Below, one piece after another: positions 1 to 6,332 of a stretch of DNA of 6,332 nt. Within the stretch, counting starts at the first letter, position 1. Every line of letters begins with the position of its first letter. This stretch comes from Colimorpha sp045598945 (GTDB taxonomy: Bacteria; Bacteroidota; Bacteroidia; Bacteroidales; P3). Where the stretch lies: the NCBI GenBank assembly GCA_045598945.1, contig JAZRVD010000062.1, forward strand, positions 1 to 6,332, read 5' to 3'. A model generated the notes under the pieces. The model was not told where the DNA came from and made no database searches. It saw only the letters and a list, made by a program, of their open reading frames with translations. A program made the position numbers and the translations under genes.

Positions 1-19
1 TGCAACCCGAAGCCAGTAT

Positions 20-1333
20 TTACTTGGCTCCGGGCAGATAATTTATGCTATTTTGAATTTTACCGGACAGCAATAACTCCATGTCTTTCTTCATAACGTA
101 ATTTTGTGCGGCGAAGAATGACGTAAGCCGGTCGCGGAGCTTATCAAGCTGGGCTCTGCGCAGCATGATATTAAAATCACGCACCAACGACGAAGCGAAA
201 TCATTATTATCACTCCGCATATAATCATCTATCAGCATGGTTAACATTCCTGCCTTTACCTCTTGATTGGGGTAATCCAACAAGAATGACTCTGTTTCAC
301 TATCATACTCCTTTATAGTAAGATAGCCACTTTGATAGAGCATTGGCACTGGAGCGTCAACATCAGCACGATAGTCTATAAACTCCTCTTGCGAGTACCA
401 TTTTTGCAACAAGTCATCCATATTCTGATTATATCTACTCATCAACTTAATCAGGTATGTTGGCGTGCCTGTGCTAAACCAGTAGTCGCTTAACGCCATA
501 CTATCTAAAGCATTTATAATGCTAAATGGATTGTAGACATCAGTCATAGCAGTGGAGAAATGATAACCATCGTATTTATTCTTCAACAACAGTTTCATCT
601 GGTCTACAGTACATTGTCTTTTGGCAGCAAACTGCACTATTGACTCATAAAAGGAGTTATACAACTCGTCTTCGCTTATACCACACAATGTCTCATACTT
701 TTCGTCGAGACTTATATCCTTAGGCTGGTTGAAGCCACTAAAGATGCTGACTTGCGAGAACTTGGTTACACCTGTGAGCAACACAAAGCGAAGGTGCTGA
801 TCCGCAAGCTTGAAGACAGAATAGAATGCCTTGAGAATGTTTCTGTTCTTCTCCTCGTGAGACGTACCCATAGTGTCCAAGAGCGGCTTGTCGTATTCAT
901 CTATCAAGACAACAACACGTCTGCCTGTCTGTTCGTGTGCCTGCTGAAGGATATAGGCGAAACGGTCGCCTGTCAAAGTCTTGAACTCACTTTTTCCATA
1001 CTTTTTTTCCCACTCACCAAGATAGCCTTCCAACTTACATTCCAAAGCGCTATCCGCAGAGAAATCAACACCATTGAAATCGATATGGAACACAGGATAT
1101 TCCTTCCATTCTTGTTCCAACTGCATTATCTTCAATCCCTCGAAGAGGTGTTTCTTTCCCTCGAAATAGCATCTCAAAGTGGAGAGCGTCAGCGACTTGC
1201 CAAACCTGCGAGGACGACAAAGGAAACAGATACTTTGTTGTGCAAGTTGATATATCAAATCTGTCTTATCGACATAAACATAGTTTTCTTCACGCAGTTT
1301 ATCAAAACTTTGTACTCCTATTGGATATTTCAT
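20..1333 (-). CDS. AAA-ATPase-like protein (DUF1703 family) lacking the C-terminal PD-(D/E)XK nuclease domain
   Basis: This 437-residue protein belongs to the AAA-ATPase_like/PDDEXK_9 family, which is multicopy in Bacteroidales and has no settled function. The N-terminus YPIGVQSFDKLREENYVYVD is typical of the family. A Walker A-like loop, RPRRFGKSL, lies at residues 40-48, and a Walker B motif, VVVLIDEYDKP, at 140-150 (D145, E146). The sensor-like LLTGVTKF is at 185-192, and the family motifs YNPFSI, FSTGTPTYL and YQSGYLTI follow. From memory, family members run to about 500-550 residues and end in a PD-(D/E)XK nuclease domain. Here the reading stops about 25 residues after the FFAAQNY segment, before any nuclease motif. 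Only 19 bases remain before the window edge, so I cannot tell truncation from a frameshift. The ATG at 1333 fits the family N-terminus and overlaps the stop of a candidate small ORF. The family assignment is secure; activity of this copy is doubtful. Confidence 0.9.
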   Translation of the reverse strand: MKYPIGVQSFDKLREENYVYVDKTDLIYQLAQQSICFLCRPRRFGKSLTLSTLRCYFEGKKHLFEGLKIMQLEQEWKEYPVFHIDFNGVDFSADSALECKLEGYLGEWEKKYGKSEFKTLTGDRFAYILQQAHEQTGRRVVVLIDEYDKPLLDTMGTSHEEKNRNILKAFYSVFKLADQHLRFVLLTGVTKFSQVSIFSGFNQPKDISLDEKYETLCGISEDELYNSFYESIVQFAAKRQCTVDQMKLLLKNKYDGYHFSTAMTDVYNPFSIINALDSMALSDYWFSTGTPTYLIKLMSRYNQNMDDLLQKWYSQEEFIDYRADVDAPVPMLYQSGYLTIKEYDSETESFLLDYPNQEVKAGMLTMLIDDYMRSDNNDFASSLVRDFNIMLRRAQLDKLRDRLTSFFAAQNYVMKKDMELLLSGKIQNSINYLPGAK

Positions 1334-1449
1334 AACAGAATATTTTTAAGTACCACTATACAGAAAACAAGAAGAAAACAGATAATGAAATTGTTGAGCA
1401 AAACCTTTAATAGTTCCATAACCAATATAAGGAAAGCATCAGCAGCCAT
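1330..1449 (-). CDS. candidate 39-residue hydrophobic small protein, coupled to the ATPase gene
   Basis: A short frame begins with ATG at 1449-1447, encodes MAADAFLILVMELLKVLL and continues to residue 39, with TGA at 1332-1330. The stop overlaps the ATG of the downstream ATPase gene in an ATGA arrangement, which commonly marks translational coupling. Residues 21-34, following the N19-N20 pair, are almost wholly hydrophobic and could form one membrane helix, flanked by K15 and K35. An internal ATG at codon 11 is an alternative start. I do not recognise the peptide. Against it, the spacer is T-rich on this strand, which favours hydrophobic codons by chance, and there is no clear ribosome binding site. 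It could be a leader peptide, a small membrane protein or simply chance. Confidence 0.25.
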   Translation of the reverse strand: MAADAFLILVMELLKVLLNNFIICFLLVFCIVVLKNILL

Positions 1450-1537
1450 CAATACTCTGTAAGGAAATCATCTAACAGCGATTTTTTCCACCATGCTTCA
1501 CTTTCTGACCAGCAGAGTGGCTCTATGTTATACCAAT
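1450..1537. other. short intergenic stretch between the large cargo gene and the candidate small ORF
   Basis: These 88 bases lie downstream of the stop of the large secreted protein. I see no rRNA, tRNA or strong hairpin with a U-tract. The only inverted repeat noticed is a 4-bp stem at 1514-1524 (AGAG-CCA-CTCT on the minus strand), too weak to call a terminator. I did not find a convincing Bacteroidota promoter (TTTG, then TAnnTTTG about 20 bases later) for the ATPase gene here or in the adjoining 1334-1449. How that gene is transcribed therefore remains open, and read-through from upstream is possible. Confidence 0.5.
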
Positions 1538-4500
1538 CTATCTGATAACTTCTACTACTCCATTTTTCTCCACCACGCCAGTATGGCCGCGAGCGGAAAA
1601 ACGATAGAAATACGTGCCCGTAGGAGAATTGGTGGCAGCAGGATCCCAGAAATCAGATTCGTCATCGATATTCTCGGCATGAAAGACTTTCATGCCCCAA
1701 CGGTTGTAGATGTCTAAAGAGTTAATAGGAAACGCCCACCCATTGACAAGATTTTTTATAATAAACTTGTCGTTTTGACCATCGCCATTAGCTGTAACGA
1801 CCGTAGGGAACTGGATAAAGTCGTTTATCACCAATACGATATTCTCGGTGGTGTCGCTACAACGATAGGTATGTCCCGATGGACCTTCATATTTGCGTGT
1901 AGAGACAAGACGCGTAGCAAAACGAGCACCGTCGGTATTTTCGCCAAAAGTCCATGTATATGTAGGGTGCTGGTCGGTAAGCGTAGTGAACGAGTTTTCG
2001 TTGTCTGGGCTATACTGCACCTCCCACAGATACTCCATATCGTCGATTTGCGGATTGGTACGGTTTTCGAACTGCACCGTAGGATAGGTTACCGTAGGGA
2101 ATGCTGGCGTCCACGAGAAATCGGCATCAGGATTGGCAAAGACATTGACAAGTCCTGACAATATAAGCGAGTCCTTGCAACCATTGCGATTGGAAACATA
2201 ATATTTGAGGTCATAAACACCCGACGAATAGGTATGCGAAGGTTCTTTTTCTGTAGAGGTGAAGCCGTCGCCAAAATCCCAATAATAAAAATCTGTATAC
2301 TGCGAATGGTTGGTAATCTTCTCAAACAGAGGCTCGCAGCCCTCCATAGGGTATGTGCTGGCATCGAAATTAGGCAACGGTTGAGGCAGCACTTCGATAA
2401 GCACACTATCGGCAGTAGAACAATCAAGAACAAGCGGATCAATATTGTTAGTAACCGTAACAGCATAGTAATGACGAGTATCGGCGCCTAAATATGGGGC
2501 TGTAGAAGTAGACTGTGCTGTATCGCCGTTAGGACTCCAGAGATATGTAAATGTAGAGTTGTAGTGCGGGTCGTTGGCTGTAAGCCTCACTGTATCGGCA
2601 TTGCATATTACACGGGTATCGCCAAGCAAAGGCTTGGGAGCCCATATAGTGGAAAGGAACGTGTTGGTGTCCCACACACAGCCAAAGTCATCATAGACAT
2701 GCACCTTAAGCGGAAAATATCCAGCGGTGTCGACAGTCATAGCATAAGAGATACTGTCGTTGTGCTGACTGACACGAGGGCCGACAAACTTGCCATTGAC
2801 ATATTTAGACACCGTAGTATCCAGCTCCCACCTGATAGAATCGATATGGACGTCGTATTTGCAGTCGCGTTCATCGACAATATCGCACAACTCCATAGAC
2901 CACGAGAAAATCCATCCATTGTCTTGTTTCCATTCGTCGCAAATCTCAACTTTCCAAGTACCGTTAAGCGAGCAGCCTATCAATGAGGAAAAGTCGTCGG
3001 CAGGCTTGTAGTAGTCCGTCTTTGCCTGATGATTGCTTGGATGCTTAGTACGGAAACGCCGTGTTCCAGCATCTGATGCGCCACTGCGAGAGTATCCGTT
3101 AGGACGTGCTGGATACTGCACAGTAACATTATCGATATAAGCATTGCATGCCAAATAATGCTGTGCATTGGTAGGAGTATTGGCCGGACGACCATCGACA
3201 AGCGTATACTTGCCACTACGAGAAAAGCAATAATCGAGACCTACTCCATATACATTATACGAGGTGTCGCAATACTGGCCAGCGCCGCCATCCCATGAGC
3301 GAGCGTCAGCACCACCATACGGGTAACCGGTAAAAATGCCGCCACCGCCACCAGCACCTGACGGCATGCCACCGCTCTGCACACGATATTTCAACGTCGC
3401 CTTGCGTCCCTGCGGACATACCAGCTTGAGGTCGTAGTCACCCATATAAGAGTGCTCGTAATTGATACAAATAGAACATATATCCTCTTTAGACAGCACC
3501 TTGCGGTCGGAAGAGAACTCTGTGAACTCGACAGGGGCAGAATAACATACCACATTGCACAACGGACCATCTGGGATAAAAGTACGAACATTGTTAACAC
3601 GCGAGATAACAGTAACCTGATGCATGGTATCGATAAACAGATGAGCTGTGGCAGCATCGCTGCTTACACGAATCATCATAGAGTCGTTGTTACAGAAAGA
3701 AGGCAAAGGAGAGACAATAGTCTTAATAGGATTGCTCGCCACACGAACTTTTACACCATCGATAATATCTGATGAGCACCCGAAGGCATCATTGGTTACA
3801 GACAGAACAATATCGAAACAGCCCATAGTGTCGGAATACGACACAGTGCGAAGATTGGTAAGGCCAACGCCGCTAACCTTGTCAGACCCGCGAGGCTCCA
3901 CACGGTCGATGCCAAGATCCCAAGTAAAAGTAGTAGTGGTATCGTTAGGAGTATACCATCCAAAATCGTTGGTATACTTGCACGAAGCCATCAAAATAGC
4001 CACATCGCCATAGCACAGGTCGACAGCAGTATACGAGCCACCCGACTCAGTAAAAACCTGCTTAGTGTAAGCAGAATCATATATAATGCCGTTACGCTCA
4101 CGATAAAACATAGAGGAGATAAAAGGCGTTGCCCTCTCGCACGGCTTGGAGCACTGCGCCGACAGGCTAAAGCCCTTATGCGACGAAGTAGCTGCCGATG
4201 AAGTTACAAAACGGATAGTGATAGCATTGGTGTTGTTGCGCGGCGAGATAAAGACTTTACGACGCTCACCATTGAGATTGTTGACATCGTTGTTGGCAAC
4301 CATCAGCAGCGGTGCTGAAATGCTTAAACCATCGTAGAAATAAAGAGTGTCTAACGGACCTATGTCGAAAGACTCAAAGTCTAAACAAAAACGATTATCG
4401 CCGCTGCAAGGTACAATACGCTGGAGAGTAACACAAAAGTCAACCCCGGGTGTGTAATATCCCTCCGAGCCATTGGCATTATCGTCGGTCAGACGCAGAC

Positions 4501-4633
4501 CTTCGGCAGGGACATCCTTCACCGTACCATTGAGCGACCTGTCAAGCTTATATGTCTGCGACTGCTGAGCATACACTCCCACCCATGCAAGCAGCAATGA
4601 GATGAAGATAAAGATATGTTTAACAGGCGACAT
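1538..4633 (-). CDS. multidomain secreted protein with CUB, PKD and P domains and a T9SS type B (gliding motility-associated) C-terminal domain
   Basis: This 1031-residue protein is predicted to be exported by Sec and then by the type IX secretion system, ending up at the cell surface or outside the cell. A signal peptide covers residues 1 to about 22, ending VGVYA before QQ. A CUB-like domain spans about 48-161, with LYFYDGLS and cysteines C67, C76, C83 and C161. A PKD-like region covers about 200-300. A proprotein-convertase P-like domain covers about 365-585, opened by YMGDYDLKLVCPQG and closed by LNGTWKVEICDEW and WIFSWSMEL, with a glycine-rich loop at 421-433. Further Ig/PKD-like units follow, the clearest at 752-833 with YYWDFGDG and PSHTY. 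Residues 939-1031 form the CHU_C/TIGR04131 sorting domain (FPTVVTANGDGQNDKF, IYNRWGMKVF, PTGTYFYRF, ending VVEVIR). No protease catalytic domain is visible, so adhesion or binding is more likely than catalysis; that is inference. The gene starts 25 bases after the preceding stop. Confidence 0.92.
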   Translation of the reverse strand: MSPVKHIFIFISLLLAWVGVYAQQSQTYKLDRSLNGTVKDVPAEGLRLTDDNANGSEGYYTPGVDFCVTLQRIVPCSGDNRFCLDFESFDIGPLDTLYFYDGLSISAPLLMVANNDVNNLNGERRKVFISPRNNTNAITIRFVTSSAATSSHKGFSLSAQCSKPCERATPFISSMFYRERNGIIYDSAYTKQVFTESGGSYTAVDLCYGDVAILMASCKYTNDFGWYTPNDTTTTFTWDLGIDRVEPRGSDKVSGVGLTNLRTVSYSDTMGCFDIVLSVTNDAFGCSSDIIDGVKVRVASNPIKTIVSPLPSFCNNDSMMIRVSSDAATAHLFIDTMHQVTVISRVNNVRTFIPDGPLCNVVCYSAPVEFTEFSSDRKVLSKEDICSICINYEHSYMGDYDLKLVCPQGRKATLKYRVQSGGMPSGAGGGGGIFTGYPYGGADARSWDGGAGQYCDTSYNVYGVGLDYCFSRSGKYTLVDGRPANTPTNAQHYLACNAYIDNVTVQYPARPNGYSRSGASDAGTRRFRTKHPSNHQAKTDYYKPADDFSSLIGCSLNGTWKVEICDEWKQDNGWIFSWSMELCDIVDERDCKYDVHIDSIRWELDTTVSKYVNGKFVGPRVSQHNDSISYAMTVDTAGYFPLKVHVYDDFGCVWDTNTFLSTIWAPKPLLGDTRVICNADTVRLTANDPHYNSTFTYLWSPNGDTAQSTSTAPYLGADTRHYYAVTVTNNIDPLVLDCSTADSVLIEVLPQPLPNFDASTYPMEGCEPLFEKITNHSQYTDFYYWDFGDGFTSTEKEPSHTYSSGVYDLKYYVSNRNGCKDSLILSGLVNVFANPDADFSWTPAFPTVTYPTVQFENRTNPQIDDMEYLWEVQYSPDNENSFTTLTDQHPTYTWTFGENTDGARFATRLVSTRKYEGPSGHTYRCSDTTENIVLVINDFIQFPTVVTANGDGQNDKFIIKNLVNGWAFPINSLDIYNRWGMKVFHAENIDDESDFWDPAATNSPTGTYFYRFSARGHTGVVEKNGVVEVIR

Positions 4634-4639
4634 GGCAAA

Positions 4640-4671
4640 AAAAGATAAAAATTACAAACTACTCCGACAAA
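4640..4671 (-). promoter_or_regulatory. possible weak Bacteroidota-type promoter before the T9SS cargo gene
   Basis: On the minus strand, TTTG at 4671-4668 is followed after 20 bases by TATCTTTT at 4647-4640. These resemble the Bacteroidota -33 (TTTG) and -7 (TAnnTTTG) elements at the accepted spacing, with one mismatch in the last -7 base. The -33 element lies inside the end of the upstream gene. Initiation would fall almost at the ATG at 4633, giving a nearly leaderless message, and the T-rich run makes a chance match easy. This is a weak call. Confidence 0.2.
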
Positions 4672-5114
4672 GTCTCTTCTCCAGAAGTGAGCCTGAGGGC
4701 TTGAAGATATGGCCGAAGCGCTAAATACTGATGCTCCGACGCCGGAGTACGGAAATAGACAACCATGTTTTCGTGCTTGAAACGAAAATCCTCAAAGTTG
4801 TAAGCATAGATGCTTAACGTAGAGAGGTCTACCACATAATCTGACGGAAACGCCACACTGTCTCTAACGCTTACCACATCGGAGATGTTATAAACCACGG
4901 CATTGCTTGGAATCTCGTCGACAACAAAAAAGCTATAATAAGAAAAATCGCATATTTCACGCATCTTTTCTTCTGGCAAATCACCAATTCTTTCTTCATC
5001 ATAATTGATGGCCGGCAAGACAATCTTATGACAGTCGCGTTGCTGTGCCGCCAACGGAGAAGCAGCCAAGAATATAAAAAACAGAGACAGGACAAGAAAA
5101 CGATTGATATTCAT
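4659..5114 (-). CDS. small secreted protein of unknown function
   Basis: This protein has 151 residues if it starts at the ATG at 5114. An in-frame ATG at 5135 would add seven residues (MFFNILS). I prefer 5114 because MNINRF followed by a hydrophobic core and an AAQQ end (residues 1 to about 23) makes a compact signal peptide, while the longer start puts extra hydrophobic residues ahead of the n-region. There is no lipobox cysteine. The mature part has two cysteines (C28, C55) and several aromatic runs such as FSYYSFFVV. I recognise no domain or catalytic motif, so no function is assigned. The gene starts 32 bases after the rnfE stop and ends 25 bases before the large T9SS cargo gene, so it is probably co-transcribed with both. 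It has no T9SS sorting domain, so a periplasmic location is the simplest guess. Confidence 0.75.
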   Translation of the reverse strand: MNINRFLVLSLFFIFLAASPLAAQQRDCHKIVLPAINYDEERIGDLPEEKMREICDFSYYSFFVVDEIPSNAVVYNISDVVSVRDSVAFPSDYVVDLSTLSIYAYNFEDFRFKHENMVVYFRTPASEHQYLALRPYLQALRLTSGEETLSE

Positions 5115-5146
5115 AGACAAGATATTAAAAAACATATTAAATACAA

Positions 5147-5740
5147 CTACGACAACAACTTACTGCGAAGATGACTAACCAGCGCCATCAAGAAGCCGAA
5201 ACATATAAAGCCACCCGGAGGCAGAATAAAGAGCAACATACCATCAGCACCACCTATAAGGCTATTGCCAAAGAAAGAGCCTGCGCCAAGCAGCTCACGC
5301 ACTATACCAATAAGCAGGAGTGCCCATGTGAACCCAAGCCCCATAAACAATCCGTCGAGGAAAGAATGGGCGACAGTATTTTTAGAAGCAAACGACTCGG
5401 CACGCCCCAGCACAATACAGTTAACCACAATAAGCGGAATATATATGCCCAAAGTGGCATTAAGTTCTGGCAGGTAAGCCTGCATGACAAGCTGCACAAT
5501 AGTAACAAAAGTAGCAATGATAACAATAAACGCCGGAATACGAACCTTGTCGGGAATAAGCGTCTTGAGCAACGAGATTACAACATTAGACATAGTAAGC
5601 ACAAAAGCCGTAGCCAATCCCATACACAAAGCATTGACCGCCGAGGTGGTAGTTGCCAAAGTAGGACAAGTACCCAAGACAAGAACCCATGTAGGATTCT
5701 GTTTCAATACACCATTAAGTATTATCTCTTTTGCTTGCAC
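5147..5740 (-). CDS. rnfE: Rnf electron transport complex subunit E
   Basis: RnfE is an integral inner-membrane subunit of the Rnf complex, which couples electron transfer from reduced ferredoxin to NAD+ with export of Na+ or H+. The frame matches RnfE closely: NPTWVLVLGTCPTLA near the N-terminus, SNVVISLLK, LIPDKVRIPAFIVIIATFVT, IPLIVVNCIVLGRAE, FLDGLFMGLGFTWAL and the C-terminal LPPGGFICFGF. Several hydrophobic segments agree with the six-helix fold of the RnfA/RnfE/NqrD/NqrE family. Cys25 (GTCP) and Cys108 (VNC) correspond to family cysteines that help hold an intramembrane [2Fe-2S] cluster together with RnfA. The frame stays open into rnfG, but family N-termini begin just before the ILNGVLKQNP segment. 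No ATG is available there, so I chose the GTG at 5740-5738, giving 197 residues, the usual length. The start lies 31 bases after the rnfG stop. RnfE fits better than NqrD because of the GTCP signature and the short RnfG-type neighbour. Confidence 0.93.
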   Translation of the reverse strand: MQAKEIILNGVLKQNPTWVLVLGTCPTLATTTSAVNALCMGLATAFVLTMSNVVISLLKTLIPDKVRIPAFIVIIATFVTIVQLVMQAYLPELNATLGIYIPLIVVNCIVLGRAESFASKNTVAHSFLDGLFMGLGFTWALLLIGIVRELLGAGSFFGNSLIGGADGMLLFILPPGGFICFGFLMALVSHLRSKLLS

Positions 5741-5771
5741 TTGTATAGTATGTTTAGTTACATTAATAACA

Positions 5772-6332
5772 CTACTGATTGACAACTTGCTGATACACCG
5801 TGTATGCACTGTTGACAATTTCGCAGATGGCACGAGAGGTGATGGTAGAACCGCTAATGGCGTCAACCTGGCCGCCATCTGCCTTAACCTTAAAAGCTCC
5901 ATTGCCTGGATTGAAACCTATAACCGACCCAGGGTTGTCTTTCTGAAACCAAGTATCCGCCTTGGCACCCAAGCCTGGCGTCTCCTGCGTCTCAAGCACC
6001 TGATAGCCTGTAACGCAGCCTTTTGCATCAAAGCCTACCATCATGGCAAGATGCCCGCCAAAACCATTTTCAGAAGAGGCCTCTACCGCAACACCAACCA
6101 ATGCGCCATCAGCATCGACAGCTCGAAAACACGACATATCATCCATTTCACACGCCTCGATAGACTCGTATTGCACAGTACCGGCAAAGACAGCCTGCAC
6201 AGCCTCATTCTTTTGATTCTCCTTAGCCTCATTAATAGCCTTGGAGGTCATCTCATTGACACATGCCAACGCAGCCGCAGCACATATACATATCAGCGTA
6301 AGCGACAGAAACATGTTTTTTAACGAAGACTG
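5772..6332 (-). CDS. rnfG: Rnf electron transport complex subunit G, 5' end cut by the window
   Basis: RnfG carries covalently bound FMN on the periplasmic side of the Rnf complex and passes electrons between the membrane subunits. The visible 186 residues begin QSSLKNMFLSLTLICICAAA, one N-terminal membrane anchor, then a periplasmic FMN-binding domain. The Thr of SGSTITS (about residue 163 of the visible part) is the expected FMN phosphoester site of the family motif S/T-G-A/S-T-x-T/S. The conserved ETPGLG motif lies at about 117-122. An internal ATG at 6314 is unlikely to be the start, because the frame is open to the window edge and the residues before it (SSLKN) fit the usual RnfG N-terminus; the true start lies beyond 6332. 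The stop TAG at 5774-5772 is 31 bases before the rnfE start. Length suggests RnfG rather than the longer NqrC. Confidence 0.93.
   Translation of the reverse strand, partial: QSSLKNMFLSLTLICICAAAALACVNEMTSKAINEAKENQKNEAVQAVFAGTVQYESIEACEMDDMSCFRAVDADGALVGVAVEASSENGFGGHLAMMVGFDAKGCVTGYQVLETQETPGLGAKADTWFQKDNPGSVIGFNPGNGAFKVKADGGQVDAISGSTITSRAICEIVNSAYTVYQQVVNQ

Noticed and set aside
752..1462. Plus-strand open frame of 236 codons opposite the ATPase gene.
   Set aside because: It is antisense to conserved Walker A and Walker B coding sequence and shows no recognisable domain.
1514..1524. Inverted repeat AGAG-CCA-CTCT downstream of the T9SS cargo gene as a terminator.
   Set aside because: The stem is only 4 bp, does not extend, and is not followed by a U-tract on the minus strand.
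1449..1620. A minus-strand frame overlapping the end of the T9SS cargo gene runs past its stop and ends in a tryptophan-rich tail (EAWWKKSLLDDFLTEY) with TGA at 1451-1449.
   Set aside because: I found no ATG, GTG or TTG start in the stretch read, and most of it overlaps a well-conserved sorting domain in another frame. The tail looks protein-like but cannot be supported as a gene.
3340..3372. GC-rich trinucleotide-like run (ccgccaccgccacc) as a possible repeat element.
   Set aside because: It simply encodes the glycine-rich loop of the P-like domain and is not repeated elsewhere in the window.
5741..5902. Extension of the rnfE frame upstream to an ATG at 5902.
   Set aside because: The extra 54 residues overlap the conserved FMN-binding end of rnfG and do not resemble an RnfE N-terminus.
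5484..6323. Long plus-strand open frame opposite rnfE and rnfG.
   Set aside because: It is antisense to two well-recognised genes and its translation shows no family motif; it is explained by codon use on the other strand.

Overview
This window most likely comes from a member of the Bacteroidota, probably order Bacteroidales. The evidence is a secreted protein ending in the gliding-motility-type (CHU_C, type B) C-terminal domain recognised by the type IX secretion system, an AAA-ATPase-like protein of the DUF1703 group that is abundant in gut and oral Bacteroidales, a short RnfG/RnfE pair resembling Bacteroidales Rnf complexes, and no obvious Shine-Dalgarno sequences before the genes. Genus cannot be decided from the sequence. 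Every gene I can support is on the minus strand, so transcription runs from high to low coordinates.

At the high-coordinate end (5147-6332) lie two membrane subunits of the Rnf ion-translocating ferredoxin:NAD+ oxidoreductase. They are rnfG, whose 5' end is cut by the window edge, and rnfE, which appears to start at a GTG codon. In the usual Bacteroidales order (rnfBCDGEA) rnfA would come next, but it is absent. Instead there is a small secreted protein of unknown function (4659-5114) and then a 1031-residue multidomain T9SS cargo protein (1538-4633) with CUB, PKD and proprotein-convertase P domains. The gaps between these four genes are only 25 to 32 bases, so they look like one transcription unit, possibly with an extra weak promoter before the large gene.

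A 204-base spacer (1334-1537) separates this block from an AAA-ATPase-like gene (20-1333). The protein keeps its ATPase region but ends before the PD-(D/E)XK nuclease domain normally found at the C-terminus. The spacer contains a candidate 39-codon hydrophobic ORF whose stop overlaps the ATPase start as ATGA. This is the least expected element in the window, but it is unproven. I saw no RNA gene, CRISPR array, insertion sequence or convincing terminator.
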